From: JAAEQG01 sp023133475
Lineage (GTDB): Bacteria; Planctomycetota; Phycisphaerae; UBA1845
Assembly: GCA_030631415.1 (NCBI GenBank)
Contig: DAOVLE010000026.1
Location: forward strand, 1-34,064
Direction: 5' to 3'
Length of the DNA: 34,064 nucleotides
Position numbers and translations under genes: made by a program. Of this stretch, positions 24,913 through 32,431 are shown piece by piece; the stretch's first letter is position 1; every line of letters starts with the position of its first letter. A model generated the notes under the pieces. It saw only the letters and a program-made list of their open reading frames with translations. It did not search any database and was not told the origin of the DNA.

Positions 24913-25065
24913 TGTTGACTTAAGCGGACGGAATGCTGATCAGTACCGCGACCGTTAGGGAGCGGCCTTGTCGAGACGGGTGGTACACCGCTTTGGCCGC
25001 TCCCTCACGGTCGCGGTACTGATCAATCACGGTCGCGGTACTGATTAATGCGGCTTAAGTCAACA
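24913..25065. repeat. 153-bp MITE-like element with 13-bp terminal inverted repeats
   Basis: The ends TGTTGACTTAAGC (24913-24925) and GCTTAAGTCAACA (25053-25065) are perfect inverted repeats. Inside, arms 24938-24967 and 24995-25024 pair at 29 of 30 positions (GATCAGTACCGCGACCGT...). Part of the right inner arm is repeated directly (25027-25045). No target duplication is evident. It lies between the PspC gene and the CHMP2-like gene and adds an upstream in-frame ATG (25048) to the latter. Confidence 0.88.
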
Positions 25066-25107
25066 GTGTTGGTTCCGGATGGTGGGTTCGACAAAGGACG
25101 CGGTGAG

Positions 25108-25716
25108 ATGGGACTGTTCAAATCCGAAGAAGAGCGGCGGATCGAACGCGACATGAAGGTGCGGCAAGGCGTGCGGCGGATCGAGAGAGCCATTCGCGAA
25201 CAGGGTAAGTTTACCGAGGAGTTCATCAGCAACGCCCAGCACGCCAGGAAAATCGGCGACAATGCCCAGTATCAGTTCATCCGCAACTCGCTCAAGAAAA
25301 CTGCCACCATCAAACGGATGCTCGAGCGTCAACTGCTCAGCGTTAAAAACGCGATGATCATCCGCAGGCAGGCGGAGGCGTCGGCTGACTTTGCCGGTGC
25401 GATGGGTATGATGGCAGCCGAAATCGGCAAGCTGTTCGGCGAGACGGACTTGGTCAAGACGCAGGCTGATTGGGAAAAAGCCATGGTCCAATCGCAGACC
25501 ATGGAGGAACGCATGGGCATGTTCCTCGACTCGGTCGAGGACATCGCCGCCCAGGACGCCGAGTTGAGTTCATCCAGCGAGGTCGTGAGCGACGAGGAGA
25601 TCGACCGCATGATCGAAGCCGAAACCGAAGCCGAGCACCAAAAAGAACTCGACCGCCTAAGCGGCTTGCGGGCAGAGTTGGACTCGCTCAAGAAGGAGGG
25701 CGAAAAACAGAAATAG
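25108..25716 (+). CDS. ESCRT-III-like protein resembling the CHMP2/CHMP3 class
   Basis: 202 residues from the ATG at 25108, which has AAAGGA 9 nt upstream; the in-frame ATG at 25048 lies inside an inverted-repeat element and is rejected. The layout follows CHMP2-type subunits: short MGLFK start, basic helix (residues 10-40, RRIERDMKVRQGVRRIERAIREQ), helix 2 (about 42-90, ARKIGDNAQYQFIRNSLKKTATIKRMLERQLL), a small-residue/Met segment (SADFAGAMGMMAAEIGKLF, 92-110) that lines up with the AMKGVTKAMGTMN region of CHMP2, helix 4 (TQADWEKAMVQSQTMEERMGMFLDSVEDI), an acidic stretch (147-180) and a final amphipathic helix, LSGLRAELDSLKK, resembling a MIM1 Vps4-binding motif (L-x-x-x-L-x-x-L-K). Comparison is from memory of CHMP2, not from an alignment program. 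Confidence 0.8.
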   Translation: MGLFKSEEERRIERDMKVRQGVRRIERAIREQGKFTEEFISNAQHARKIGDNAQYQFIRNSLKKTATIKRMLERQLLSVKNAMIIRRQAEASADFAGAMGMMAAEIGKLFGETDLVKTQADWEKAMVQSQTMEERMGMFLDSVEDIAAQDAELSSSSEVVSDEEIDRMIEAETEAEHQKELDRLSGLRAELDSLKKEGEKQK

Positions 25717-25732
25717 CGGGGGTAGCTGTCAG

Positions 25733-25881
25733 CTGTCAGCTTTCAGCTTTCAGCTATTAACACTAGAACGCAAAGTCATCTAACTTGCGTGGTTTTAGCT
25801 GCGGAGCGGCGATGGAATAAAGCCCTGGCCCCCCGCGCACGCTGCTGTCCGCCAGAAGCTGATAGCTGAAAGCTGATAGCT
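25733..25881. repeat. Inverted pair of AGCTGAAAGCTGAT-type repeats
   Basis: The left arm 25733-25757 (AGCTGTCAGCTGTCAGCTTT...) and the right arm 25856-25881 (AGAAGCTGATAGCTGAAAGC...) are inverted, about 100 nt apart, in the gap before the first DUF2007-like gene. One-sided copies occur at 20283-20314 and 27579-27610. Confidence 0.8.
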
Positions 25882-25901
25882 TTTTTAAGGAGATTTGAAT
25901 C

Positions 25902-26279
25902 ATGCCAAGCGATCTGATACGTGTCTACCTCGCGACGGATATCGAGGAAGCAGATGTGATTGTGAACTGGCTTGGTGAGTACGGGATCACCGCAGTTGTG
26001 GAAGGGGCGTTGGAAATTCCCGTGGTCTGTTCGCCGCAGGATATCGAAGTGTGCGTGTCAGACCCCGCCGACGCCAAACGAGCTATCGAACTGCTGCGAG
26101 ACCACTACAAACCCAAAGACCAAGCAGAAGAACCCGAGGACGACAGCCGCACCATCGAGGCAATCTGCGAAGAATGCGGCAAAACCGTGTCGTTCCCGTA
26201 TGCCCAGCGCGGGACGGTCCAGGATTGCCCGCATTGCGGCGAATACGTGGACGTCCCGGATAAGGCAGAAGCCTGTTGA
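25902..26279 (+). CDS. DUF2007-like domain plus zinc ribbon, copy 1
   Basis: 125 residues; AAGGAG 9 nt before the ATG. Residues 5-68 match the DUF2007 pattern of a small alpha/beta domain (IRVYLATDIEEADVIVNWLGEYGITAVVEG...IEVCVSDPADAKRAIELLRDHY). DUF2007 is annotated as a putative prokaryotic signal-transducing domain of unproven function. Residues 85-118 form a zinc ribbon (CEECGKTVSFPYAQRGTVQDCPHCGEYVDVPD). Soluble, no signal peptide. The next gene, 27 nt downstream, is a paralogue with nearly identical DNA in the ribbon part. It could be a cytosolic adaptor in the ESCRT-like module (inference). Confidence 0.85.
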   Translation: MPSDLIRVYLATDIEEADVIVNWLGEYGITAVVEGALEIPVVCSPQDIEVCVSDPADAKRAIELLRDHYKPKDQAEEPEDDSRTIEAICEECGKTVSFPYAQRGTVQDCPHCGEYVDVPDKAEAC

Positions 26280-26306
26280 TGGGCAATGCCCACTGGAGTG
26301 CAATGA

Positions 26307-26705
26307 ATGTCCCGCGATATGAGGACGGTCTACCGGGCTTTTGATCTTTGGCAAGCGGATGTCATCGTAGCCTGGCTGGAAGAGCATGGGATTTCCGCGT
26401 TGGTCAAAGACCGGCTGACAGCAGGGATATTGCCAACATCTTTGATTGTCGCCCCACAGGGCATCGAAGTGTGCGTGATGGACCCGGACGAGGCTGAACG
26501 GGCAATTGCGCTCCTGAGGGACCACTACAAACCCGAGGGCAGGGCAGGGCAATCCGAGGACGACAGCCGCACCATCGAGGCAGTCTGCGAGGAATGCGGC
26601 AAGACCGCGTCGTTCCCGTATGCCCAGCGTGGGGCGGTCCAGCATTGCCCGCATTGCGGCGCACACATGGACGTCCCGGACGAGGCGGAGGGGCCTGATG
26701 CGTAG
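26307..26705 (+). CDS. DUF2007-like domain plus zinc ribbon, copy 2
   Basis: 132 residues; GGAG about 9 nt before the ATG. Same layout as the preceding gene: DUF2007-like N-terminus (TVYRAFDLWQADVIVAWLEEHGISALVKD...IEVCVMDPDEAERAIALLRDHY) and zinc ribbon (CEECGKTASFPYAQRGAVQHCPHCGAHMDVPD). The two N-terminal domains have diverged, while the 3' halves (26134-26257 and 26560-26683) remain highly similar at DNA level. This suggests tandem duplication with domain-specific divergence or gene conversion. The C-terminus is acidic. Confidence 0.85.
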   Translation: MSRDMRTVYRAFDLWQADVIVAWLEEHGISALVKDRLTAGILPTSLIVAPQGIEVCVMDPDEAERAIALLRDHYKPEGRAGQSEDDSRTIEAVCEECGKTASFPYAQRGAVQHCPHCGAHMDVPDEAEGPDA

Positions 26706-26774
26706 GGCGGGCATCGCTCACCAGGCGGACCGATGACGTCACGATCGACATTGCACTGGATCACGGAGGCGGGC

Positions 26775-27326
26775 ATGTTTTTTGAGAAGGCCGGCCCGGT
26801 GTGGGATGCGTTACGTGCGCTCGAGCAGCGTCTTCGCAATGCGGAAATAGATTATGCCGTCATCGGCGGCTTGGCGCTCAATGCGTACAACTACCCGCGG
26901 CAGACGGTGGATGTGGATGTGGTGCTGGCCGAAGCGGGCTTCGAGGAATTCAAGAGACAGTTCGCCGGGTCAGCGTATGTGCCGGATGAGGGGGCTCCGC
27001 GACGATACCGCGATCCAAAGTCGGAGGTTGCGATTGATGTGCTAATCGCCGGCGAGTTGGCTGGTCATCCTAAGAAGAACAGCCGGATACGGTTTCCTGA
27101 TCCCACCGCAGCCGAAGAACACAACGACCTGCGGACGGTCTCTCTGCCGCGTTTGATCGAGTTGAAGCTGGTGACTTGGCGTTACAAGGACTGGGGCGAC
27201 GTGGTCGAACTGATCCGCCGCAACGACCTCGACGAGGCGTTCGCCGAGCAACTCGATCCACTGGTGCGAACTCCGTTCCGCGAATGCTACGACCAGGCCA
27301 ACGATCCGGAGTACAGCCCGCGATGA
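26775..27326 (+). CDS. Nucleotidyltransferase-fold protein
   Basis: 183 residues from the ATG at 26775, chosen because GGAGG (26765-26769) is correctly spaced; an in-frame ATG at 26733 lacks this. The motif IDYAVIGGLALNAYNYPRQTVDVDVVL is the nucleotidyltransferase (Pol-beta/MNT-like) signature: the GG motif followed by the D-x-D metal site in VDVDVVL. A later IDVLIAG may give the third acidic residue. Related folds include AbiEii-type toxins and minimal nucleotidyltransferases, but no antitoxin or HEPN partner adjoins it. It may modify a protein or RNA in the module, or be a bystander gene. Confidence 0.8.
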   Translation: MFFEKAGPVWDALRALEQRLRNAEIDYAVIGGLALNAYNYPRQTVDVDVVLAEAGFEEFKRQFAGSAYVPDEGAPRRYRDPKSEVAIDVLIAGELAGHPKKNSRIRFPDPTAAEEHNDLRTVSLPRLIELKLVTWRYKDWGDVVELIRRNDLDEAFAEQLDPLVRTPFRECYDQANDPEYSPR

Positions 27327-27481
27327 AAGAGGGCAGGTATCGCTCTTGCAATGGTGCACCTATCGGCTGGCGGTGGTCAGTCCCGAAGGGTATGTGTGCG
27401 CCGATTTCGTTTAACATATGGGCAGTGGGTGAAGCACGCCCTGGCATTAGCCCCCGAAGGAGGACACGAATCGCGTGGAGT

Positions 27482-27517
27482 ATTCGCGTCCCCCACCACT
27501 AAAGCGGTGGGCCACCC
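27482..27517 (-). repeat. Partial copy 3 of the 60-bp dispersed element, with compensatory changes
   Basis: The hairpin reads CCCACCGC-TTTA-GTGGTGGG on the minus strand, against CCCATCGC-TTTA-GCGGTGGG elsewhere. Both substitutions keep base pairing (U-G to C-G, G-C to G-U). It lies in the 287-nt gap upstream of the Vps4-like gene. Confidence 0.75.
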
Positions 27518-27537
27518 ATGCTTTCTCGGCGTCCTGC

Positions 27538-27610
27538 GGCGGGTGGAACCCGCCCTACAGCCCCGTCCCGAATATCCGGCTGATAGCTGATAGCTGAAAG
27601 CTGATAGCTT
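27538..27610. repeat. 21-bp palindrome followed by AGCTGATAGCTGAAAGC repeat, abutting the Vps4-like start
   Basis: The palindrome is at 27538-27558 (minus orientation). The tandem repeat 27579-27610 ends 3 nt before the ATG of the AAA ATPase gene, so it occupies the place of the ribosome-binding site; no Shine-Dalgarno is visible. Confidence 0.8.
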
Positions 27611-27613
27611 CTG

Positions 27614-28735
27614 ATGGCAATTTCGTTTGCGACATTTGAGCGGCTCAAGAGCAAGGGCATTTCCTCTTACAAGAAGGGTGATTACCTGGCGGCCAAGACG
27701 TATCTGATCGAGGCGGCGGAGTGCATGATCGAACTGGCTGAGCAGGCTAAGACGCCCGAGACTCGCCGGCAGCATGAGGAGATCGCCGGCGAACTCATCG
27801 ACTTGGCTAAGGATTGTGAGCGGCTGAAGAAAAGCGGCAAGAAGCCGCGCTCGCGAGCTAAAGAAAAAGACGACGAAAACGGTGGGGCGGATGCCTCCGA
27901 CTGGATCGTCCGTGATAAGCCGGACATCGGCTTCGATGACATCGCCGGGCTGGAGGAGGTTAAAGAGGAAATCCGCCTCAAGATGATCTACCCGTTCACT
28001 CATCCGGAGTTGGCCCGGCGTTATGGGATCAACGTCGGCGGCGGCATTCTGCTCTATGGGCCGCCGGGTACGGGCAAGACCATGATGGCAAAAGCCATCG
28101 CCAAGGAGATCGATGCCACCTTCTTCGTCATCAGCCCAGCCCAGGTGATGAGCAAGTGGGTGGGTGAGGCGGAGCAGAACATCCGCAAGCTGTTCGAGGC
28201 AGCCAAGGCAGAGCCGCAGGCGGTGATCTTCATCGACGAGATCGAAGCCTTGGTCCCACGGCGGAAGTCGGATAGTTCGACGGTGATGGCTCGGGTGGTG
28301 CCGCAAATCCTCCAAGAACTCGAGGGGTTTGATCGCAAGGGCCAACGAGCCCTATTATTAATTGGAGCCACAAACAAGCCGTGGATGCTTGACGAGGCAG
28401 TGTTGCGTCCGGGGCGGTTTGACACCAAGGTGTGCATCGGGTTACCGGACGCACCAGCCCGCTTCCGGTTGCTCGAGATTCATCTGGGCGACCGCCCGGT
28501 GGTGGAGGACGTCGATTTTGGCGAGTTGTGTGATCGGTTGGAGGGCTACAGTGGGGCGGATATTAAAAACATCGTGCAGCAGGCGGCGGCGATTCCGTTC
28601 ATGGAGTCGATCGCCGGTCGAGAGCCACGCCCCATCTCCTCGAAGGACCTGTTGTCGGTAATCGAAGCCAATATGCCGTCGGTCAACGCGACAGACTTGG
28701 CCCGCTACGAAAAGTTCGCAGAAACCGGCAAGTAG
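27614..28735 (+). CDS. Vps4-like AAA ATPase with N-terminal MIT-like domain
   Basis: 373 residues. Residues 5-73 form a three-helix MIT-like domain (LKSKGISSYKKGDYLAAKTYLIEAAECMIELAEQ...EIAGELIDLAKDCERLKK), then a charged linker (74-95). The AAA module has Walker A GPPGTGKT (149-156), pore loop KWVGEAE (181-187; Vps4/katanin/spastin proteins have KWxGESE), Walker B VIFIDE (204-209), sensor 1 GATNKP (251-256) and arginine-finger region RPGRFD (265-270). The end, DLLSVIEANMPSVNATDLARYEKFAE, has the D-x(n)-P-(S/T)-V-x-x-x-D-L-x-x-(Y/E)-x-x-F pattern of the Vps4 C-terminal helices. Known family role: ATP-driven remodelling or disassembly of ESCRT-III polymers, recognised through MIM-MIT contacts. 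Nearby ESCRT-III-like genes make that role likely here. Confidence 0.9.
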   Translation: MAISFATFERLKSKGISSYKKGDYLAAKTYLIEAAECMIELAEQAKTPETRRQHEEIAGELIDLAKDCERLKKSGKKPRSRAKEKDDENGGADASDWIVRDKPDIGFDDIAGLEEVKEEIRLKMIYPFTHPELARRYGINVGGGILLYGPPGTGKTMMAKAIAKEIDATFFVISPAQVMSKWVGEAEQNIRKLFEAAKAEPQAVIFIDEIEALVPRRKSDSSTVMARVVPQILQELEGFDRKGQRALLLIGATNKPWMLDEAVLRPGRFDTKVCIGLPDAPARFRLLEIHLGDRPVVEDVDFGELCDRLEGYSGADIKNIVQQAAAIPFMESIAGREPRPISSKDLLSVIEANMPSVNATDLARYEKFAETGK

Positions 28736-28777
28736 TGAAATGTCCACCGCCAGAACACGAAAACAGAAATAGAGCGA

Positions 28778-28904
28778 GGAAATGGAAAATGGAAAATGGA
28801 AAATGTCGCGCGGGGAGCGTGAAAAGTGAAGCGTGAAAAATGGAGAATTGGGAACGAAAAACTGAAAACGTCGCCAAGTCAGCATTTTCCATTTTCCATT
28901 TTCC
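28778..28904. repeat. Inverted pair of AATGGAAA tandem repeats
   Basis: The left arm 28778-28805 (GAAATGGAAAATGGAAAATG...) and the right arm 28882-28904 (GCATTTTCCATTTTCCATTT...) lie in the 184-nt gap between the Vps4-like gene and the SPFH-like gene. The inner sequence ends with AACGTCGCCAAGTCAGCATT, as in the pair at 23651-23894. Confidence 0.85.
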
Positions 28905-28919
28905 GCCTGGGGGTGAGCG

Positions 28920-30698
28920 ATGATTAGTCCGAACAAGCTTGATACCACTCGGTTTTTCAAGGAGATTGATTCGGTTGCCGCCGTTGCACCGGCATCCGAG
29001 CTTTTCAGCTTGCTGTCGCGTTCGCTGCAACTGCCGGCGGATTTTGCCGCCCTGGTGAGGCGCGAGACTGGCGACCGGGTGCTGGTGACTTCCGGTGGTG
29101 AGGTGCCCGGTGACCAGGCTACCGAGGTGATGTTCATCCGGACATCCCCGCTGGAACTGTCCTTCGAGCGAACAGGCTTGAGCACCAAAGATGCCTACCT
29201 GTGCGATGCTCACGTTACCGTGCGAGTCTCCGCCGTGCCCGAACGTAGTGAGGCAGAGTCGTTCCGCAAGGCGATCCTGGGCAGCCGCCGGATCGTCCGC
29301 TTGCCCGCAATTGCCGAGTATCTGGAACCGGTGATCGCCGATGCCCTCATCGCCTTGGCTGATCGACACGAAGTCGAAGGCCTGGTCGACGGAAAACACC
29401 GCGATCAAGCCGCCAAAACACTTGGCGAAGCCCTCGCTATGCCTTGTTTCACTGCGGGGCTGACGCTGGCGGGTGCTGTTACGGTGACGTTCGAGTCGGC
29501 AGGTCTTCGTGAGGTGCGCGCCAAGCAAGCCCGGACCGCCCGTCGGCTCGACGAGCACGCCGCCCAGGAGCAGCTTGACACCGCCCTGGCTCAGGCACGT
29601 GCCAAACACATGGACGAGCTTGAATCGACCTTGAAGCATTTGCGGGGGTTGGCTGTCGAATCCCCACACGCCGAATTGCCCGACTTGCTCCGCACGTTCG
29701 AGGAGTCTGAGCGAGCCAAACTCTACGCAGCCTTATTCGAGTCGCAGGCTGTCACGCCAGCCACGGAGTGGATCGTGGTGGCTGGCGGGTCGGAGTTGCT
29801 GTTCTTTGCCCCCGGTGCGTTCGAGTCCCCAGCCCGGAGGGTCGTTCTCGAAGGCGAGATCGGGCCTCTGCGATCCGTCCGGGCTGTGACCTTGCCCGAC
29901 GGCCGGCGTAGGCTGTTGGCTGGTGCAGCCCGCGGGGTCTACGAACTGGGCGTCGAGGATTCCGCCGCCGAGACCGTTTATGCCGCCCTCTCTCTTGGAG
30001 AGGTTCGCGGCGGCGTTAATTCCGTGGCTGTCTGTGGGGACTGGATATTTGCGACCCACTCGGAGTTGGGGCTGCTCCGCTGGCACCGGGCTGAGCCGCA
30101 ATCCGTGACGTGTTGCTGCACGGACCTGACCCGCAATGCCAAAACAATTCGCAATGTTCAGACCGCCGCCGGCCGGGTGTTCTTCAGTGTGGACGAGCGG
30201 GTCGTGTCTTTCGCCGGTGACGACGAGAACGATCGCCACATCCACTCCGGAAGCGCGACGGTGATCACCGCCGTTCTGGCAACCGGGCGCGATTTGTTTG
30301 CCGGGAACGCTGACGGGCAGATTCTACATTGGCCCGAGGGCGAAACCACCACGCCGAGGGTGTTGCACGGCGGTAGCCGACGCCCGGCGGAGAGCATCGC
30401 GCTGTTGACCGGCGGCGGGGTTCCGCGGTTGTTCTATACCGACACCACTTTGGCAGTTTTCTCGCGGGTCGTGGGCGACACCTTTACCTGCCGCTACGAA
30501 GCCGGCGGCCAAACCTTGCAACGGGCAGTGGTTGCGTCGGATTTGATCGTAGCCACCGACGACCCCAGGCAGCGTCTGCTGATCTGGCGGCCTGACCAGA
30601 CCAGCCAGCCGATTGCCGGCATTCACGTTGCACGGCTCACCAATCACAGCATCCAAGACACCGCCCTGGTGCCGCTGACTACACCTGGTGAAACATAG
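28920..30698 (+). CDS. SPFH/band-7-like domain plus coiled coil plus beta-propeller protein
   Basis: 592 residues; GGGGGTGA before the ATG. No signal peptide or TM. Residues 65-200 resemble an SPFH/band-7 domain in secondary-structure order: an RTSPLELSFERTGLSTKDAYLCDAHVTVRVSAVPE strand pair, then a helical part with VRLPAIAEYLEPVIADALIALADRHEVEGL, then LTLAGAVTVTFESAGLREVRAKQ. This is followed by a helical segment (200-275), as in stomatin and flotillin. Residues 283-590 are six or seven beta-rich repeats of propeller type (VVAGGSELLFFAPG, RLLAGAARGVYELG, LFAGNADGQILHWPEG, LIVATDDPRQRLLIWRPD). SPFH proteins scaffold membrane microdomains and accompany PspA-type proteins in some bacteria. The SPFH call is from pattern only. 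Confidence 0.7.
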   Translation: MISPNKLDTTRFFKEIDSVAAVAPASELFSLLSRSLQLPADFAALVRRETGDRVLVTSGGEVPGDQATEVMFIRTSPLELSFERTGLSTKDAYLCDAHVTVRVSAVPERSEAESFRKAILGSRRIVRLPAIAEYLEPVIADALIALADRHEVEGLVDGKHRDQAAKTLGEALAMPCFTAGLTLAGAVTVTFESAGLREVRAKQARTARRLDEHAAQEQLDTALAQARAKHMDELESTLKHLRGLAVESPHAELPDLLRTFEESERAKLYAALFESQAVTPATEWIVVAGGSELLFFAPGAFESPARRVVLEGEIGPLRSVRAVTLPDGRRRLLAGAARGVYELGVEDSAAETVYAALSLGEVRGGVNSVAVCGDWIFATHSELGLLRWHRAEPQSVTCCCTDLTRNAKTIRNVQTAAGRVFFSVDERVVSFAGDDENDRHIHSGSATVITAVLATGRDLFAGNADGQILHWPEGETTTPRVLHGGSRRPAESIALLTGGGVPRLFYTDTTLAVFSRVVGDTFTCRYEAGGQTLQRAVVASDLIVATDDPRQRLLIWRPDQTSQPIAGIHVARLTNHSIQDTALVPLTTPGET

Positions 30699-31036
30699 CC
30701 ACAAAGGCGGGTGAAACGTATACATTCAGTAAACCCGTCCAGCCTGTTGTACCGCCGGCATCCTGCCTGTTGTACCGCCGGCTTCCAGCCGGCATCCTGC
30801 CGGCTGGAAGCCGGCGGTACGGTAGTGTCAAACGCCCTGACCACGCTTGCGTGGCCCTGTGCTCGATAGTTGATCCGAACCTGCCATGGGTTCACTGAAT
30901 GTTTACGGTAAAACCCGCCCTACAAGGTGCCGGTAATTTTTTTGCGGTATTTTGTAAGAACCGGTTCGAGTGCACCAAAGCTGATTAGAGCAATGTGAAC
31001 CACGCGAACGGCTGGAGACCGTCAGGAGCCATGGCA
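30699..31036. other. 338-nt intergenic stretch with a strong hairpin
   Basis: It holds a direct repeat of TGTTGTACCGCCGGC, a perfect 22-bp hairpin (30772-30820) and a partial GTAAAACCCGCCCTAC palindrome (30908-30923). No gene is supported. A T-tract (TAATTTTTTT) occurs near 30931. Confidence 0.7.
30772..30820. repeat. Perfect 22-bp hairpin, possible terminator of the ESCRT-like cluster
   Basis: The arms 30772-30793 (GTACCGCCGGCTTCCAGCCG...) and 30799-30820 are perfectly complementary around loop ATCCT. It is 73 nt after the SPFH-like gene stop and could end the plus-strand transcript, but no U-tract follows. It is probably also a dispersed repeat, since a partial direct copy (TGTTGTACCGCCGGC) starts at 30746. 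Confidence 0.75.
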
Positions 31037-32431
31037 ATGAAACAAATCAAATTGTTAGTCAGTGTTGTTCTGGGTGTTTTGCCCACCTGCTCGGTGGGTT
31101 TGGCTTATGCCGACGCGGAGCAGGAATTCGTGGAAATCCGTGGGGAACGGAAGCCGGTCTGGCCGGTGGCTGACCTGCGCGAGCGTGGGTTCGACGTGCT
31201 CGACATTCCCCGGGACGAGAACGCCGCCTGGATATACATCGAAGCCTGCAACACTTATCTCGATCTTCCCCATGGGTTGTTCAAAGCCTTCGACTATGCG
31301 CTAAGACACGGTTGGCCCGATAACAATCGCGAGTTTCGCAAGTGGTTGACGCGGAAGGAGAACCGCCAGGCCATCAAGCTGGCCCGCCAGGCATCCCACC
31401 TGGATCGTTGCCAGATACCCTACTTCGGCGACCCCGAGGGTCCCATCATATCCGTCTTGCTGTCGAATCTGAGCAGTCACAGGATGCTGGCCAAGCTGAT
31501 GGTGGCGGACGGGCGGAGGCTGATTGCCCAGAAGGATTATCGCGGTGCGATGGGCAACTTCACCGTGGCTATGCGCATGGGACATCACATGGCACAAGGC
31601 ATTACCCTGATTGAAGGGCTGGTGGGGGTGGCCTGCTGGAACTGCGGAAACCATGCCCTACGCGATATGGTCCTGAGATACGACGTTCCCAAGCAGGACT
31701 TGGCTGCCATCCATGAAGAATGGAAGAAGCTCAGGCCTTTGATGCCCACGATGCAGCGCGGGTTCGAGGGGGAGCGGGTCTGCGGTCCAGCCATGGTGGA
31801 TGATCTGGTATGCAGGCCCACCAAGCTGTTCCATAATATCACAACCGTCGCCGACCCAGCCACGTTCAACGGATACCTGAGACCCCGGAATGGGTGGGAT
31901 CGCCTGGAAGCACGCCTGGGGCAGGTGTTTCTACCGGACCGCACCATCAAACGACACATGACCGAATACTACGACGCCCTGATCGAGACCGCCTCGCTTC
32001 CTTACTACGACGAGCGGGGCCGGAGCTTCGACGAAAACAAGTACTTCCAGAACATTCCCCAATGGGACGTATTCTGCCGGATTCTGCTTCCATCGCTCTC
32101 GCGGGCGCGGCTGCTTGGTGTGCGCACGCAAGTCGAAACACGGGCGACGACTATCATGATGGCCCTGAGGTTGCACGCCTGTCAGAACCGCGGCAAGTAT
32201 CCCCTGCGTCTGGATGACCTGAGTGTGGAGATCGACGCTGATGAGCTGATCGACCCCTTCAGCGGCGGCGAGTTCAACTACACGCGAACCTCCAGCCGAT
32301 GGCAGTTCTACAGCTTTGGGCCGGACGGCGTCGACCACGGCGGAAAACCCGGAGATCGCTGGGACAGCAAAGACTCGGATATAGCATGGAAGTTCCCACC
32401 CGATCCGGTCGAACCGTTGGAAGAAGAATAA
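31037..32431 (+). CDS. Secreted protein of unknown function
   Basis: 464 residues from the ATG at 31037, chosen because AGGAG is 8 nt upstream; an in-frame GTG at 30995 and ATG at 31031 are less well placed. Signal peptide about residues 1-26 (MKQIKLLVSVVLGVLPTCSVGLAYADA). The mature part is mostly helical (ENAAWIYIEACNTYLDLP, DGRRLIAQKDYRGAMGNFTVAMRMGHHMAQG). The C-terminus, HACQNRGKYPLRLDDL...DPFSGGEFNYTRTSSRWQFYSFGPDGVDHGG, resembles the end of pseudopilin-like planctomycete proteins. No enzyme motif is recognised. Its relation to the upstream cluster is unknown. Confidence 0.8.
   Translation: MKQIKLLVSVVLGVLPTCSVGLAYADAEQEFVEIRGERKPVWPVADLRERGFDVLDIPRDENAAWIYIEACNTYLDLPHGLFKAFDYALRHGWPDNNREFRKWLTRKENRQAIKLARQASHLDRCQIPYFGDPEGPIISVLLSNLSSHRMLAKLMVADGRRLIAQKDYRGAMGNFTVAMRMGHHMAQGITLIEGLVGVACWNCGNHALRDMVLRYDVPKQDLAAIHEEWKKLRPLMPTMQRGFEGERVCGPAMVDDLVCRPTKLFHNITTVADPATFNGYLRPRNGWDRLEARLGQVFLPDRTIKRHMTEYYDALIETASLPYYDERGRSFDENKYFQNIPQWDVFCRILLPSLSRARLLGVRTQVETRATTIMMALRLHACQNRGKYPLRLDDLSVEIDADELIDPFSGGEFNYTRTSSRWQFYSFGPDGVDHGGKPGDRWDSKDSDIAWKFPPDPVEPLEEE

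Noticed and set aside
25048..25107. Upstream ATG as start of the CHMP2-like gene
   Set aside because: It lies in a terminal-inverted-repeat element; the ATG at 25108 has a correctly spaced AAAGGA and gives the typical ESCRT-III length and MGLFK start.
26775..27326. AbiEii-type toxin-antitoxin system
   Set aside because: The fold may be related, but no antitoxin or HEPN gene adjoins it, so only the fold is reported.
30995..31036. GTG start for the secreted protein at 31037
   Set aside because: It would place a hydrophilic extension before a clear signal peptide; AGGAG is correctly spaced for the ATG at 31037.
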